From: Streptomyces sp. ISL-1
GTDB taxonomy: Bacteria; Actinomycetota; Actinomycetes; Streptomycetales; Streptomycetaceae
Assembly (NCBI RefSeq): GCF_018614585.1
Contig: NZ_JAGGOI010000062.1
Span: forward strand, 1-32,692
DNA length: 32,692 nucleotides
Reading direction: 5' to 3'
Part shown: positions 1 to 7,032 of the stretch, piece by piece
Layout: the number at the start of each line of letters is the position of its first letter
Position numbering within the stretch: the first letter of the stretch is position 1
Position numbers and translations under genes: made by a program
The notes under the pieces: generated by a model
The model's input: only the letters and a program-made list of their open reading frames with translations
Database searches by the model: none
Told to the model about the DNA's origin: nothing

Positions 1-3000
1 GCCGTCGGTGTATAGCAGCAGGCTGGTGCCGGGCGGGAACGCCACCTCGCGGTCGACTGGGGTGCTGCCCAGTCCCAGCGGCAGCGCCGGGGGCAGCTCC
101 AGGTAGGCGGTGTCGGCGGCTACCAGCAGGGGCGGCAGGTGCCCGCTGGCGGCGTAGCGCAGGCGGTGGCGGTGTGGGTTGTAGACCGCGTACAGGCAGG
201 TGGCGAAGCGTTCGGTGGCGAGCGACTGCAGGTAGGCATCCAGCCTGGCCAGCACCTGGGCCGGGCCGGCGCCCTCCATCCCGAGGCTGCGCAGGGCGGA
301 GCGGAGTTGGCCCATCACGGTGGCGGCTTCCACGTCGTGGCCCATGACGTCGCCGATGGCCAGCCCCACGGCACCGTCGGGCAGTGCGAGCACGTCGTAC
401 CAGTCGCCGCCGACCTCGGCGCCGCGGTTGCTGGCCCGGTAGTGGGTGGCCAGGCGCACCCCGGGCACCTGGGGCAGGCGGTGGGGCAGCAGGGCGCGCT
501 GCAGGGTCAGGGCGAGGCGGCGCTCGTTGTTGTACCGGGTGGCGTTGTCGTAGGCCAGGGCCAGGCGGTGGGCGAGGTTCTCCAGATACTTGTGTTCGAC
601 CGCGGAGTAGTCGGTGTGCCGGACCAGTACCAGGGCCCCCAGTGTCTGGTCGTGGGCGTGCAGCGGCAGGGCCAGCACGGCGGCGGGCGCCGGGTGCGGG
701 CTGGCTGGGGCTGGGGCGGTGCCGTTGATCGCGTGGGTGGCGGCGGTGGCCAGGGCCTCGCGGGCAAGAAGGGGGGTGCCGGCGATGTATGCCGGGGGCG
801 ACTGCGCCGGGGCGGGTGCCGCGGCGGTGAGGTGGATGCTGATCTGGTCGGCGAAGTCGGGCAGCAGGATCTGGCCGGCAGTCTGCAGTATCTGGTCCGG
901 GTCGAGGGTGGCGGACAGCCGCAGGCCCGCGTCGGCCAGGGAGGCCAGCACAGCCAGCTGGTTGCGGGTCTCGGTCAGGACCTGTTCGCGCAGCCGGGAC
1001 AGTTCCAACCCGGTGCGGACGCGCGCCAGCAGCTGGCGCGCGGAGAAGGGTTTGGCCAGGTAGTCGTCGGCGCCAGCCTGCCGGCCCTGCACGGATTCCT
1101 CCTCGCCGGCGCGGGCGGTGAGCAAGACGATGGGCAGGCGGGCGGTGCGCGGGTCGGCGCGCAGCGCCCGGACCAGCTCGAAGCCGTCCATGCGGGGCAT
1201 CATCACGTCGCTGAGCACCAGCTCCACCGGCTGCGCCAGGGCCATCTCCAGGGCGGCCCGGCCGTCGGCGGCGAGCAGCACGTCGTAGTCGGGCTGCAGG
1301 AGCTGGGTGAGGTAGGCGCGCATGTCGGCGTTGTCGTCGACGACCAGCAGGCGGGCCCGGTGGGGGCGGTCGGTTTCGTGCGGGCCGGGGCCGTGGGGGG
1401 CATCGTGGGTCGCGGGGGCGTGCGGGGTGCGTGCCGCGGGGGTGGCCGCGGCGGGGACGGGGTCGGCCGCCAGCCAGCCCAACGCCTCGTCCACATAGGC
1501 CGCGGCGCGGCCGGGCCGGCCGCCTCCGCCTTCCCTGGGGGTTTCCCCGGGGGATCCGGCGCCGGCCGGCCCGGCCGGGTCCGGGCGGGGCCGGTGGGCG
1601 GCGGCGAAGGGGAGGCCCACGGTGACGGTGGTGCCCTGGCCGAGCCGGCTGTCCACGCCGACGGTGCCGCCGTGCGCTTCCACCAGGTCCTTCACCAGCA
1701 CCAGGCCAAGGCCGCTGCCCTCGTGGGAGCGGGAGCGGGCGCCGCGGACCCGGTGGAAGCGCTCGAACAGCCGCGGCAGCTCGTCCGCGGGAATGCCGGT
1801 GCCGGTGTCGGTCACGGTCAGCCGGGCCCGGTCGCCGGCCGCGGCCACCTGCACCCGGGCGCCGCCGGTGAAGGTGAACTTCAGGGCGTTGCTGAGCAGG
1901 TTGAGGATGATCTTCTCCCACATCTCCCGGTCCAGGGACACCGGCTCGGGCAGCGGCGGGCAGTCCACCTCCAGCGTCAGCCCGGCCGCCTCGAAGGCGG
2001 AGCGGAACACCCCGGCCAGCTCGGCCGTGGCACCGGCGAGGTCGACCGGCTCGAGGGCCGGGCGCATCTGCCCGGCCTCTGCCCTGGCGACGTCCAGGAG
2101 GGTGTTGACCTGCTTCAGCAGGCGCAGGGCGCCGCGCTCGGCCAGCTCCAGCTGCTCGCGCCGCTCGGGCCGGTCCTCGTCGGCCAGGGCCTGCTGGAGC
2201 GGGCCCAGGAGCAGGGTGAGCGGGGTCCGGAACTCGTGGCTGACGTTGGCGAAGAAGGTGGTCTTGGCCCGGTCCAGCTCGGCCAGCGCCTCCGCCCTCC
2301 GGCGCTGCTCGTCGTGGGCGAGCGCGGCCGTCAGCGCCCCGGCCACGGCGGCGGCGAGCACCTCCAAAAAGTCCCGGTAGGCCCCGGCCGGCGGGAAGCA
2401 GGGGTTGACGCCCACCACCAGGACGCCCTCCACCTGGCCCGCGCAGTGCAGCGGCAGGGCCAGCGCCTGCTCGACTGGGAGCCGGGGGGCCGCGGCGTGC
2501 TGCCCGGCCGTGTTGCCGCCGGTGAGCGCGGCAGCCGACAGCGTGGCAGGGGCACCGTCGGCGACCACCTGCGCCAGCCGGGCCGCGACCTCCGACCCAT
2601 CGGCCGCACTCAGCGAGACGGCCTCGGGCGCCGGCCGGAGCCCGGCGGAGGCTGCCGGCCGCAGCATCCCCGGCTCGGAGGCCAGGTACAGGCCCAGGAA
2701 CGGGATCTCCTCGGGATAGGAGCCCAGCACCTCCGCGACGACGCGGGCGACCTCGCCCGGGGTGGGCAGCCCGGCGGTGCGGGCGCCGGTCTCGCTCAGC
2801 AGGCGCAGCCGGCGCTCGCCCAGTACCCGGCCGGTGGTCTCAGTGATGATCTGCAGCACGCCGCCGGCGGTGCCGTCGTCCAGCAGCACGGGCTGGAAGG
2901 CGGAGTCGAAGTAGCACTGTTCCGGAAAGCCGTGGCGCTCCATGATGAGCGGCTCATCGGGGATCAGCAGGGGCTTGCGGGTGTCGGTCACATAGTGGAA

Positions 3001-3318
3001 GTGGGAGCTCACGGGGTGGACCCAGACCTCGGGGAACACATCCTTATAGGGCCTGCCGAGCGCCCAGGGGTGTTTGGCGCCGACAATGGGTGTGGAGCCC
3101 AGGTTGTACAGCGTGGTGAATTCGGCGCCCCAGTACAGAGCCATCCCGTGCTCAGAGGTGAGCATGAGGCGCAGGGTGTCCACCAGGGGCCCCGGCCAGG
3201 ACTCGGGGGGCCCGAGCGGCGTCGCCGCCCAGTCGATCCCGGCCAGAAGCTCCCCGAACGCGCCGGCCTCGGCGAACATTCGGGCCGCCGCGGTGCGCGG
3301 GTCATCGGGCCGGGTCAT
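1..3318 (-). CDS. Hybrid sensor histidine kinase / response regulator / SpoIIE-type PP2C phosphatase, 3' end outside the window
   Basis: The minus strand is open from ATG at 3318 to the window edge (1106 codons, no stop). Domains in order: an N-terminal PAS-like region (about 1-165); GAF (about 185-325); HisKA with H-box NVSHEFRTPL, His361; HATPase with N-box LNLLSNALKF, DTGTGIP and GSGLGL; a Pro/Gly linker; a receiver domain with SDVMMPRMDG, phosphoacceptor Asp704; a second GAF (about 790-930); and SpoIIE/PP2C from about 940 (GGDWYDVLALPDG, AIGDVMGHD), cut by the edge near LLLYTDG. No transmembrane segment is evident, so it is probably a cytoplasmic sensor. In the family, the kinase phosphorylates the receiver and PP2C dephosphorylates anti-anti-sigma proteins; control of sigma-factor partner switching here is inference. 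An AT-rich stretch at about 3455-3480 could hold its promoter. The opposite strand is also open for over 1000 codons, but that is a high-GC shadow. Confidence in the domain calls is high. Confidence 0.93.
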   Translation of the reverse strand, partial: MTRPDDPRTAAARMFAEAGAFGELLAGIDWAATPLGPPESWPGPLVDTLRLMLTSEHGMALYWGAEFTTLYNLGSTPIVGAKHPWALGRPYKDVFPEVWVHPVSSHFHYVTDTRKPLLIPDEPLIMERHGFPEQCYFDSAFQPVLLDDGTAGGVLQIITETTGRVLGERRLRLLSETGARTAGLPTPGEVARVVAEVLGSYPEEIPFLGLYLASEPGMLRPAASAGLRPAPEAVSLSAADGSEVAARLAQVVADGAPATLSAAALTGGNTAGQHAAAPRLPVEQALALPLHCAGQVEGVLVVGVNPCFPPAGAYRDFLEVLAAAVAGALTAALAHDEQRRRAEALAELDRAKTTFFANVSHEFRTPLTLLLGPLQQALADEDRPERREQLELAERGALRLLKQVNTLLDVARAEAGQMRPALEPVDLAGATAELAGVFRSAFEAAGLTLEVDCPPLPEPVSLDREMWEKIILNLLSNALKFTFTGGARVQVAAAGDRARLTVTDTGTGIPADELPRLFERFHRVRGARSRSHEGSGLGLVLVKDLVEAHGGTVGVDSRLGQGTTVTVGLPFAAAHRPRPDPAGPAGAGSPGETPREGGGGRPGRAAAYVDEALGWLAADPVPAAATPAARTPHAPATHDAPHGPGPHETDRPHRARLLVVDDNADMRAYLTQLLQPDYDVLLAADGRAALEMALAQPVELVLSDVMMPRMDGFELVRALRADPRTARLPIVLLTARAGEEESVQGRQAGADDYLAKPFSARQLLARVRTGLELSRLREQVLTETRNQLAVLASLADAGLRLSATLDPDQILQTAGQILLPDFADQISIHLTAAAPAPAQSPPAYIAGTPLLAREALATAATHAINGTAPAPASPHPAPAAVLALPLHAHDQTLGALVLVRHTDYSAVEHKYLENLAHRLALAYDNATRYNNERRLALTLQRALLPHRLPQVPGVRLATHYRASNRGAEVGGDWYDVLALPDGAVGLAIGDVMGHDVEAATVMGQLRSALRSLGMEGAGPAQVLARLDAYLQSLATERFATCLYAVYNPHRHRLRYAASGHLPPLLVAADTAYLELPPALPLGLGSTPVDREVAFPPGTSLLLYTDG

Positions 3319-3489
3319 CGAGGAATCTTCCTCCTGGCGCCTATGTGATCCGCCCGCGCCCTCCCAAGACTGCCGACGGCCACTCGTTGCGGACCTTCCG
3401 GGCAGATCGGACGCCGGATCCGACGGTTCTGGCTACGCTCCTGCCAGAATTGAAAGGTAAAAATAGTTAAAGAGGCGATTTGACCAGCA

Positions 3490-3624
3490 GTGTACGCCTG
3501 CAGCCGCACGCCGACGGCGGCGATCGTCGACTCGCAGTCCCTGTGGGCGGCCGACACCGTCGGCACCGACGGTGTCGGCCGGGACGGCGGGAAGAAGGTG
3601 GCGGGCCGCAAAGGGCAGGTCGTG
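3490..3624 (+). mobile_element. IS5-family transposase fragment (first catalytic Asp region)
   Basis: The + frame from 3490 reads PTAAIVDSQS, then AADTVGTDGVGRDGGKKV and AGRKGQ. This is the characteristic block around the first DDE aspartate of IS5-family transposases (typical form: TAAIIDSQSV...GADSRGYDAGKK..GRKRH). Neither the N-terminal part nor the DDE remainder is present. Downstream of about 3625 the same frame turns into unrelated glycine-rich sequence. It is a relic scrap of about 45 codons, unrelated in position to the complete element at 12184-13688. Confidence 0.75.
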
Positions 3625-4302
3625 CCTGGGCTTGCTGCCGGCGGCGGGCACGGCGGGGGCGGCAACGGAGACAGCCGCGGCGGCCATGGCGGAGCCGGTC
3701 AGGGTTTACTCCGCCTCCATGGATGGCAATCGTCTCGTCGGCGGAGCTCCTGGTACTGACGGCTCTGGCCTCTATCCCGGAAAAGGTGGTGATGGCCTCC
3801 GCGGTGGTGATGGCGGGGGCGGTGACGGCTACGGCGTCGGCGGCGACCGCTGGGATTGCAACGGTGGCGAGAGCGGCGACGGCCCTGGCGGAGGCGCTGG
3901 ACCGGGCGGTGCTGCGGGCGGCAACGGTGGGTGTCCGTCCGAAGGCATGCCCAGCGGGGGTGGCGGAGGCGGCGGTACAGCTGGCGGCGAAGGCGGCCCA
4001 GCTGGTCGGAGGGGCGCGGAAGCGCTGGCGGCGGCAACGGGGGCGCGGGAGGCGGCAACAGCGGAGGCGGCCGCGGATACCGGGGGTACGGTGCCGGCGG
4101 CGGAGGGGGCGGCACGGGCAGCGGAGGGGGCGGCGGCAGCCAGGGCTGGAGCCTCCTACAGCCAAGCTCCTACTACAACGGCGGTCACGGCCAGATGTCC
4201 TACGGAAATCCTCCCCCAGGCGTCGCTGTGGGTGGCTCTAACGGCGGACACGCCGGCAACGGCGTGGTGAGGATCAACTGGAGTCCCGACAACGCGTCAT
4301 GA
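3625..4302 (+). pseudogene. Decayed glycine-rich protein (frameshifted)
   Basis: Glycine-rich coding signal runs across this interval but switches frame. It is in frame 1 near 3630-3700 (GGGHGGGGNGDSRGGHGG). It is in frame 2 from about 3715 to 4005 (KGGDGLRGGDGGGGDGYG, PSGGGGGGGTAGGEGG). It is back in frame 1 from about 4010 to the TGA at 4302 (GYGAGGGGGGTGSGGGGG, then NGVVRINWSPDNAS). The ending, a glycine tract followed by a short GxVRIxW-like beta segment, is typical of actinobacterial glycine-rich surface or phage-tail-like proteins. No start or signal peptide can be assigned, because the 5' end is replaced by the IS5 scrap. The opposite-strand Ala/Arg/Pro-rich frames are shadows. The function is unknown; low-complexity DNA also makes sequencing indels possible. 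Confidence 0.5.
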
Positions 4303-4621
4303 CCGCCGGTCTACGCCCTCCACCCGACGGCCCCCGCGCTCTACGGTATAGGGGTCAGGGTTCCGTGGCCATGGTCTTCTTCGCTGGCGGGGCACGGGCC
4401 GCGCGCCACCATCGAGCCACTCGACTGACGAGGTGCCGCAGCCCGGCTTACGGTCGCCACAGTGGCCGGTGCGCCGGGTCCTCGGACGGAACGGCAAGCT
4501 TCGCTCCTGGAGGCGCACGCGTCGCGGCCGGTCGGCGAGCGAACTCCACGGCATCGGCCGCGCGCATCAGCGGTTCGGGATGCACACGCCCTGCCTTCAT
4601 GCACCCACCCCGCTCCGGGGC
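4303..4621. other. Intergenic stretch, no gene recognised
   Basis: Short open frames exist on both strands, but they are arginine-rich with no recognisable motif and no ribosome binding site. It lies between the 3' end of the decayed glycine-rich gene and the 3' end of the VOC gene, so only termination signals would be expected. None stands out. Confidence 0.5.
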
Positions 4622-5344
4622 TTATCGGGGGGTCAGCACACAGAACTCGTGACCGTCGGGGTCGGCCATCACCACCCAGTCGACGTCCCCTTGGCCGATG
4701 TCGATGCGCGTTGCCCCGAGGGAGACGAGCCGGTCGACCTCCGCCTGCTGGTCACTGCCGGTCGGTGGAGCGAGGTCGAAGTGCAGCCGCTCCTTCCCCG
4801 TCTTCGGCATCAGGGGTGGACCACCCCACGTGACCTTCGGACCGCCGTGCGGTGAGCGGATCGCTGTCTCCTGGTCCCGGTCCCAGACCAACGGCCAGCC
4901 CAGCGCTCGGCTCCAGAAGTACCCGGCCTCCTGCGAACCATCGCCCGCCAGCGCTCCGATGAATCCGCACTCGGCGAGGAAGCTGTTGCCCGGCTCGATG
5001 ACACAGAACTCATTGCCCTCTGGGTCGGCGAGCACCACATGCCCCTCCTCCGGGCGTTGACCGATGTCGATGTGCCGGGCACCGAGTTCGAGCGCCCTCT
5101 CCGCCACCTGCTTCTGGTCGTCGAGGGACGTGCTCGTCAGATCGAAGTGCATGTGGTTCTGGCCTGTCTTCCGCTCCTGGGTCGGGAGGAAGCGGAGCCG
5201 GAACCCGGTGTCATCGCTGGGCAGCAGCGTGATGCCGTCGCAGGAGTCCTCGGATGTCTCCCAGCAGAGAAAGTCCGCCCAGAAGCGCGCGAGACGGAGC
5301 GGGTCGTACGCGCCGAAGCAGAGCGCGTGCAGGTGAGAAGTCAT
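4622..5344 (-). CDS. Two-domain VOC (glyoxalase / dihydroxybiphenyl dioxygenase fold) protein
   Basis: 240 residues, starting with ATG at 5344. There are two tandem VOC repeats. Repeat 1 (about 1-120) starts HALCFGAYDPLRLARFWADF and ends DPEGNEFCVIEPG. Repeat 2 (about 125-240) starts with FIGALAGD and ends DPDGHEFCVLTPR. Each carries the family's terminal beta strand with a Glu metal-ligand position (EFCV), and each has a HFDL motif (HMHFDL, RLHFDL) where the first metal ligand is usual. This matches the Streptomyces VOC proteins often annotated as glyoxalase-like. Roles in the family range from antibiotic binding to dioxygenase chemistry, and the substrate cannot be inferred. It is the last gene of a co-directional minus-strand series (nuclease, SUKH, TOPRIM, VOC), 130 bp after the TOPRIM gene, so co-transcription is uncertain. 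Confidence 0.88.
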   Translation of the reverse strand: MTSHLHALCFGAYDPLRLARFWADFLCWETSEDSCDGITLLPSDDTGFRLRFLPTQERKTGQNHMHFDLTSTSLDDQKQVAERALELGARHIDIGQRPEEGHVVLADPEGNEFCVIEPGNSFLAECGFIGALAGDGSQEAGYFWSRALGWPLVWDRDQETAIRSPHGGPKVTWGGPPLMPKTGKERLHFDLAPPTGSDQQAEVDRLVSLGATRIDIGQGDVDWVVMADPDGHEFCVLTPR

Positions 5345-5474
5345 CCGTAGGTCTCCCGGTAGGGGCAGGCGGGTCGTGCTGGAGCCTGCCCAGCCGGTGC
5401 CACCCGGTCAACTGATTAACGCCCCGCGCTCGTTCGCTGTCGAGCACGCTCGAAACGGCAGTCCGTCCACGACC

Positions 5475-6092
5475 TCACAGGCTCGCGAGGAGACCGTCGA
5501 GCGGTGGCGGTGTCCGGTCCGGTGCGAGGGCTTCGACAAGGAGACGGCCGTAGCGGATCTTGCGGCCCTTCTTCGTGCCGAGGAAGCGCCGCACCTGCTG
5601 ATGCCGGGGCCGGCCGTGCTGTGCGGGCTGGCGCTGGAAGGTCTGCCAGGCGCGGAAGTCGCCCTCGGCGCGGAGGATCTCCTCGACTCCTGCCGTGCCG
5701 AGCGCGCGGATGAGTTCATCCTCCAGATCCGCGGTGCATACGTAGATGTCCTGGAGCGGTGCCTGTGCCCGCGTCAGGCCGCGCTCGTAGAAGCCCAGTT
5801 CGCCCTCGTCGCACAGCCCTGTCAGGCGCAGACCGAGGCCGGGAGGCCCGAGGAGGCCGGCATAGCGGCCGACACTCATCGCCCCGCCCATCGGCACGAC
5901 ACACACTCCCTCGGCGGCCAGGTCCCGGCCGCGCCGGGCGGCCAGCGCCTCGACGGCCGCGCGATCGCTCAGCCCTTCCAGGAGCACCGCGGTCCGCACC
6001 TCCAGGCTTTCCGCCAGATCGCGCGCCGGCCCCTCGGGACCGCCCGTCGCCCAGCTGGTGACCGCCTCCTGGAACGCCCTCATGTCCGCCAT
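5475..6092 (-). CDS. OLD-type TOPRIM domain protein without ATPase
   Basis: About 205 residues from ATG at 6092 (MADMRAFQEAV). The open frame extends upstream to a GTG at 6122, and another ATG lies at 6083. The core reads TAVLLEGLSDRAAVEALAAR, then VCVVPMGGAMSVGRY and LGLRLTGLCDEGE. This is the order of a TOPRIM fold: the EGxSD loop carries the catalytic Glu, and the DxGE-like segment supplies acidic metal ligands, as in OLD-family nucleases and related stand-alone TOPRIM proteins. No Walker A/B ATPase is attached, unlike full OLD/RecF-like enzymes. The C-terminal part (about 145-205, GTKKGRKIRYGRLL) is basic. It sits 103 bp downstream of the SUKH-like gene on the same strand. A role in DNA cleavage or repair is inference; stand-alone actinobacterial copies are poorly characterised. 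Confidence 0.8.
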   Translation of the reverse strand: MADMRAFQEAVTSWATGGPEGPARDLAESLEVRTAVLLEGLSDRAAVEALAARRGRDLAAEGVCVVPMGGAMSVGRYAGLLGPPGLGLRLTGLCDEGELGFYERGLTRAQAPLQDIYVCTADLEDELIRALGTAGVEEILRAEGDFRAWQTFQRQPAQHGRPRHQQVRRFLGTKKGRKIRYGRLLVEALAPDRTPPPLDGLLASL

Positions 6093-6225
6093 GCGGCGAG
6101 TCTGCACGTCCACCGGTGGCACGGCACGGGATTATTCGACGGTGTCCTGACCGAACCCTACGCAGGCTTCCGCGTGGGCGGTCAGCGGGCAAGCAACCTT
6201 GAACTCGCCCTGTTGCCCGATCCGC

Positions 6226-6948
6226 TCAGACACCGAGGGAGGTGCGGACGGCCTCGATCTCGCCGAGCAGCTCCTCCATGCATTCGAAGCCCCGGTCGAC
6301 GCAGCTCACGTTGACCCCGCACTCGGCCTGTCGGGCCCGCAGCAGCGGGTGAAGGGCCACGGACACCGGGAAGGCCAAGGGATCAAGGCTCGGCGCTCTC
6401 TCGTGGAGCAGGTCGAGGCCGCTGCGGGTGCCGTCGGAGACGGATAGCCACCCGTTGAAGTCGTTGTAACCGATCACACCGGCCTCGATCCCCTTCGTCC
6501 AGGTGGAGAACAAGGCGGCCAGGCTGGTGGCAGCTCGAACCGCGTCCCAGGCGTCCGGGGCGATCTCATAGCGCCAGATCTCACCCTCGTGATCACCGGC
6601 GAGCACGAACGTGTAGACGATGATGTCGAAGTGGAACAGCGGCAGCTGATGCCGCCAGGGGAACGGCACGCCGACGGAGAGCGACAGGGTGTCGAGTGTC
6701 TCCCCGTCGGTCGGCCACGGGAGCAGCTCTCCGCCGTTGGGCAGAAGCCGCCGCGCATGCCATCCCTGGGATTGGAGCCAGGTCACCTGCTCCGCGACAT
6801 GGTCCACGTCGAAGAGCCGGTGGACGAGGTCCGGCGGGGGCCGCACGCCGGACGGGGCGCCGGCCGCGGGCCAGGTGAGGCCCGCAGCCGACGCCGCCGC
6901 CCGGTAGCCTTGCGCTGCCTCACGCAGCGCCGGCATGTCATCGAGCAC
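6226..6948 (-). CDS. SMI1/KNR4 (SUKH superfamily)-like protein, candidate immunity protein
   Basis: 240 residues from GTG at 6948; an in-frame ATG follows at 6936. The central part has FHFDIIVYTFVLAGDHEGEI, then WRYEIAPDAWDAVRAATSLA and FSTWTKGIEAGVIGYNDFNG. This resembles actinobacterial proteins annotated SMI1/KNR4 or SUKH-like, including the aromatic-rich strand and the acidic helix common to the superfamily. It has no signal peptide or membrane segment, so it should be cytoplasmic. The gene lies 84 bp downstream of the large secreted nuclease gene and is co-directional with it. Established knowledge: SUKH proteins are frequent immunity partners of nuclease toxins in bacterial polymorphic toxin systems. 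That it neutralises the adjacent NucA/NucB-type protein is inference. The family assignment is by visual similarity only and is moderately secure. Confidence 0.62.
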   Translation of the reverse strand: MLDDMPALREAAQGYRAAASAAGLTWPAAGAPSGVRPPPDLVHRLFDVDHVAEQVTWLQSQGWHARRLLPNGGELLPWPTDGETLDTLSLSVGVPFPWRHQLPLFHFDIIVYTFVLAGDHEGEIWRYEIAPDAWDAVRAATSLAALFSTWTKGIEAGVIGYNDFNGWLSVSDGTRSGLDLLHERAPSLDPLAFPVSVALHPLLRARQAECGVNVSCVDRGFECMEELLGEIEAVRTSLGV

Positions 6949-6957
6949 TACGGAGTT

Positions 6958-6987
6958 GCCTTCATGACGAGTTCGCCTTCATGACGA
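6958..6987. repeat. Short direct repeat between nuclease and SUKH-like genes
   Basis: GCCTTCATGACGA occurs at 6958-6970 and again at 6975-6987, a 17-bp offset, within the 84-bp spacer upstream of the SUKH-like gene. It lies where a ribosome binding site or operator for that gene would fall. It may be a binding site or just a small tandem duplication. Confidence 0.6.
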
Positions 6988-7032
6988 AGCTGCCTTCCGT
7001 ACGAACTTTCCTTCCGGATGGTATCGCCGTCA

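Noticed and set aside
139..3348. A 1069-codon open frame on the plus strand
   Set aside because: It is the antisense shadow of the hybrid kinase/phosphatase. Its translation is a Gly/Gln/Val-rich string without motifs, whereas the minus strand shows ordered HisKA, HATPase, REC and SpoIIE motifs.
3467..4165. Minus-strand 232-codon Ala/Arg/Pro-rich frame
   Set aside because: It is low complexity complementary to the glycine-rich coding strand; no motif and no ribosome binding site.
5376..6314. Plus-strand 312-codon frame
   Set aside because: It overlies the TOPRIM gene antisense; the composition is shadow-like and has no family motif.
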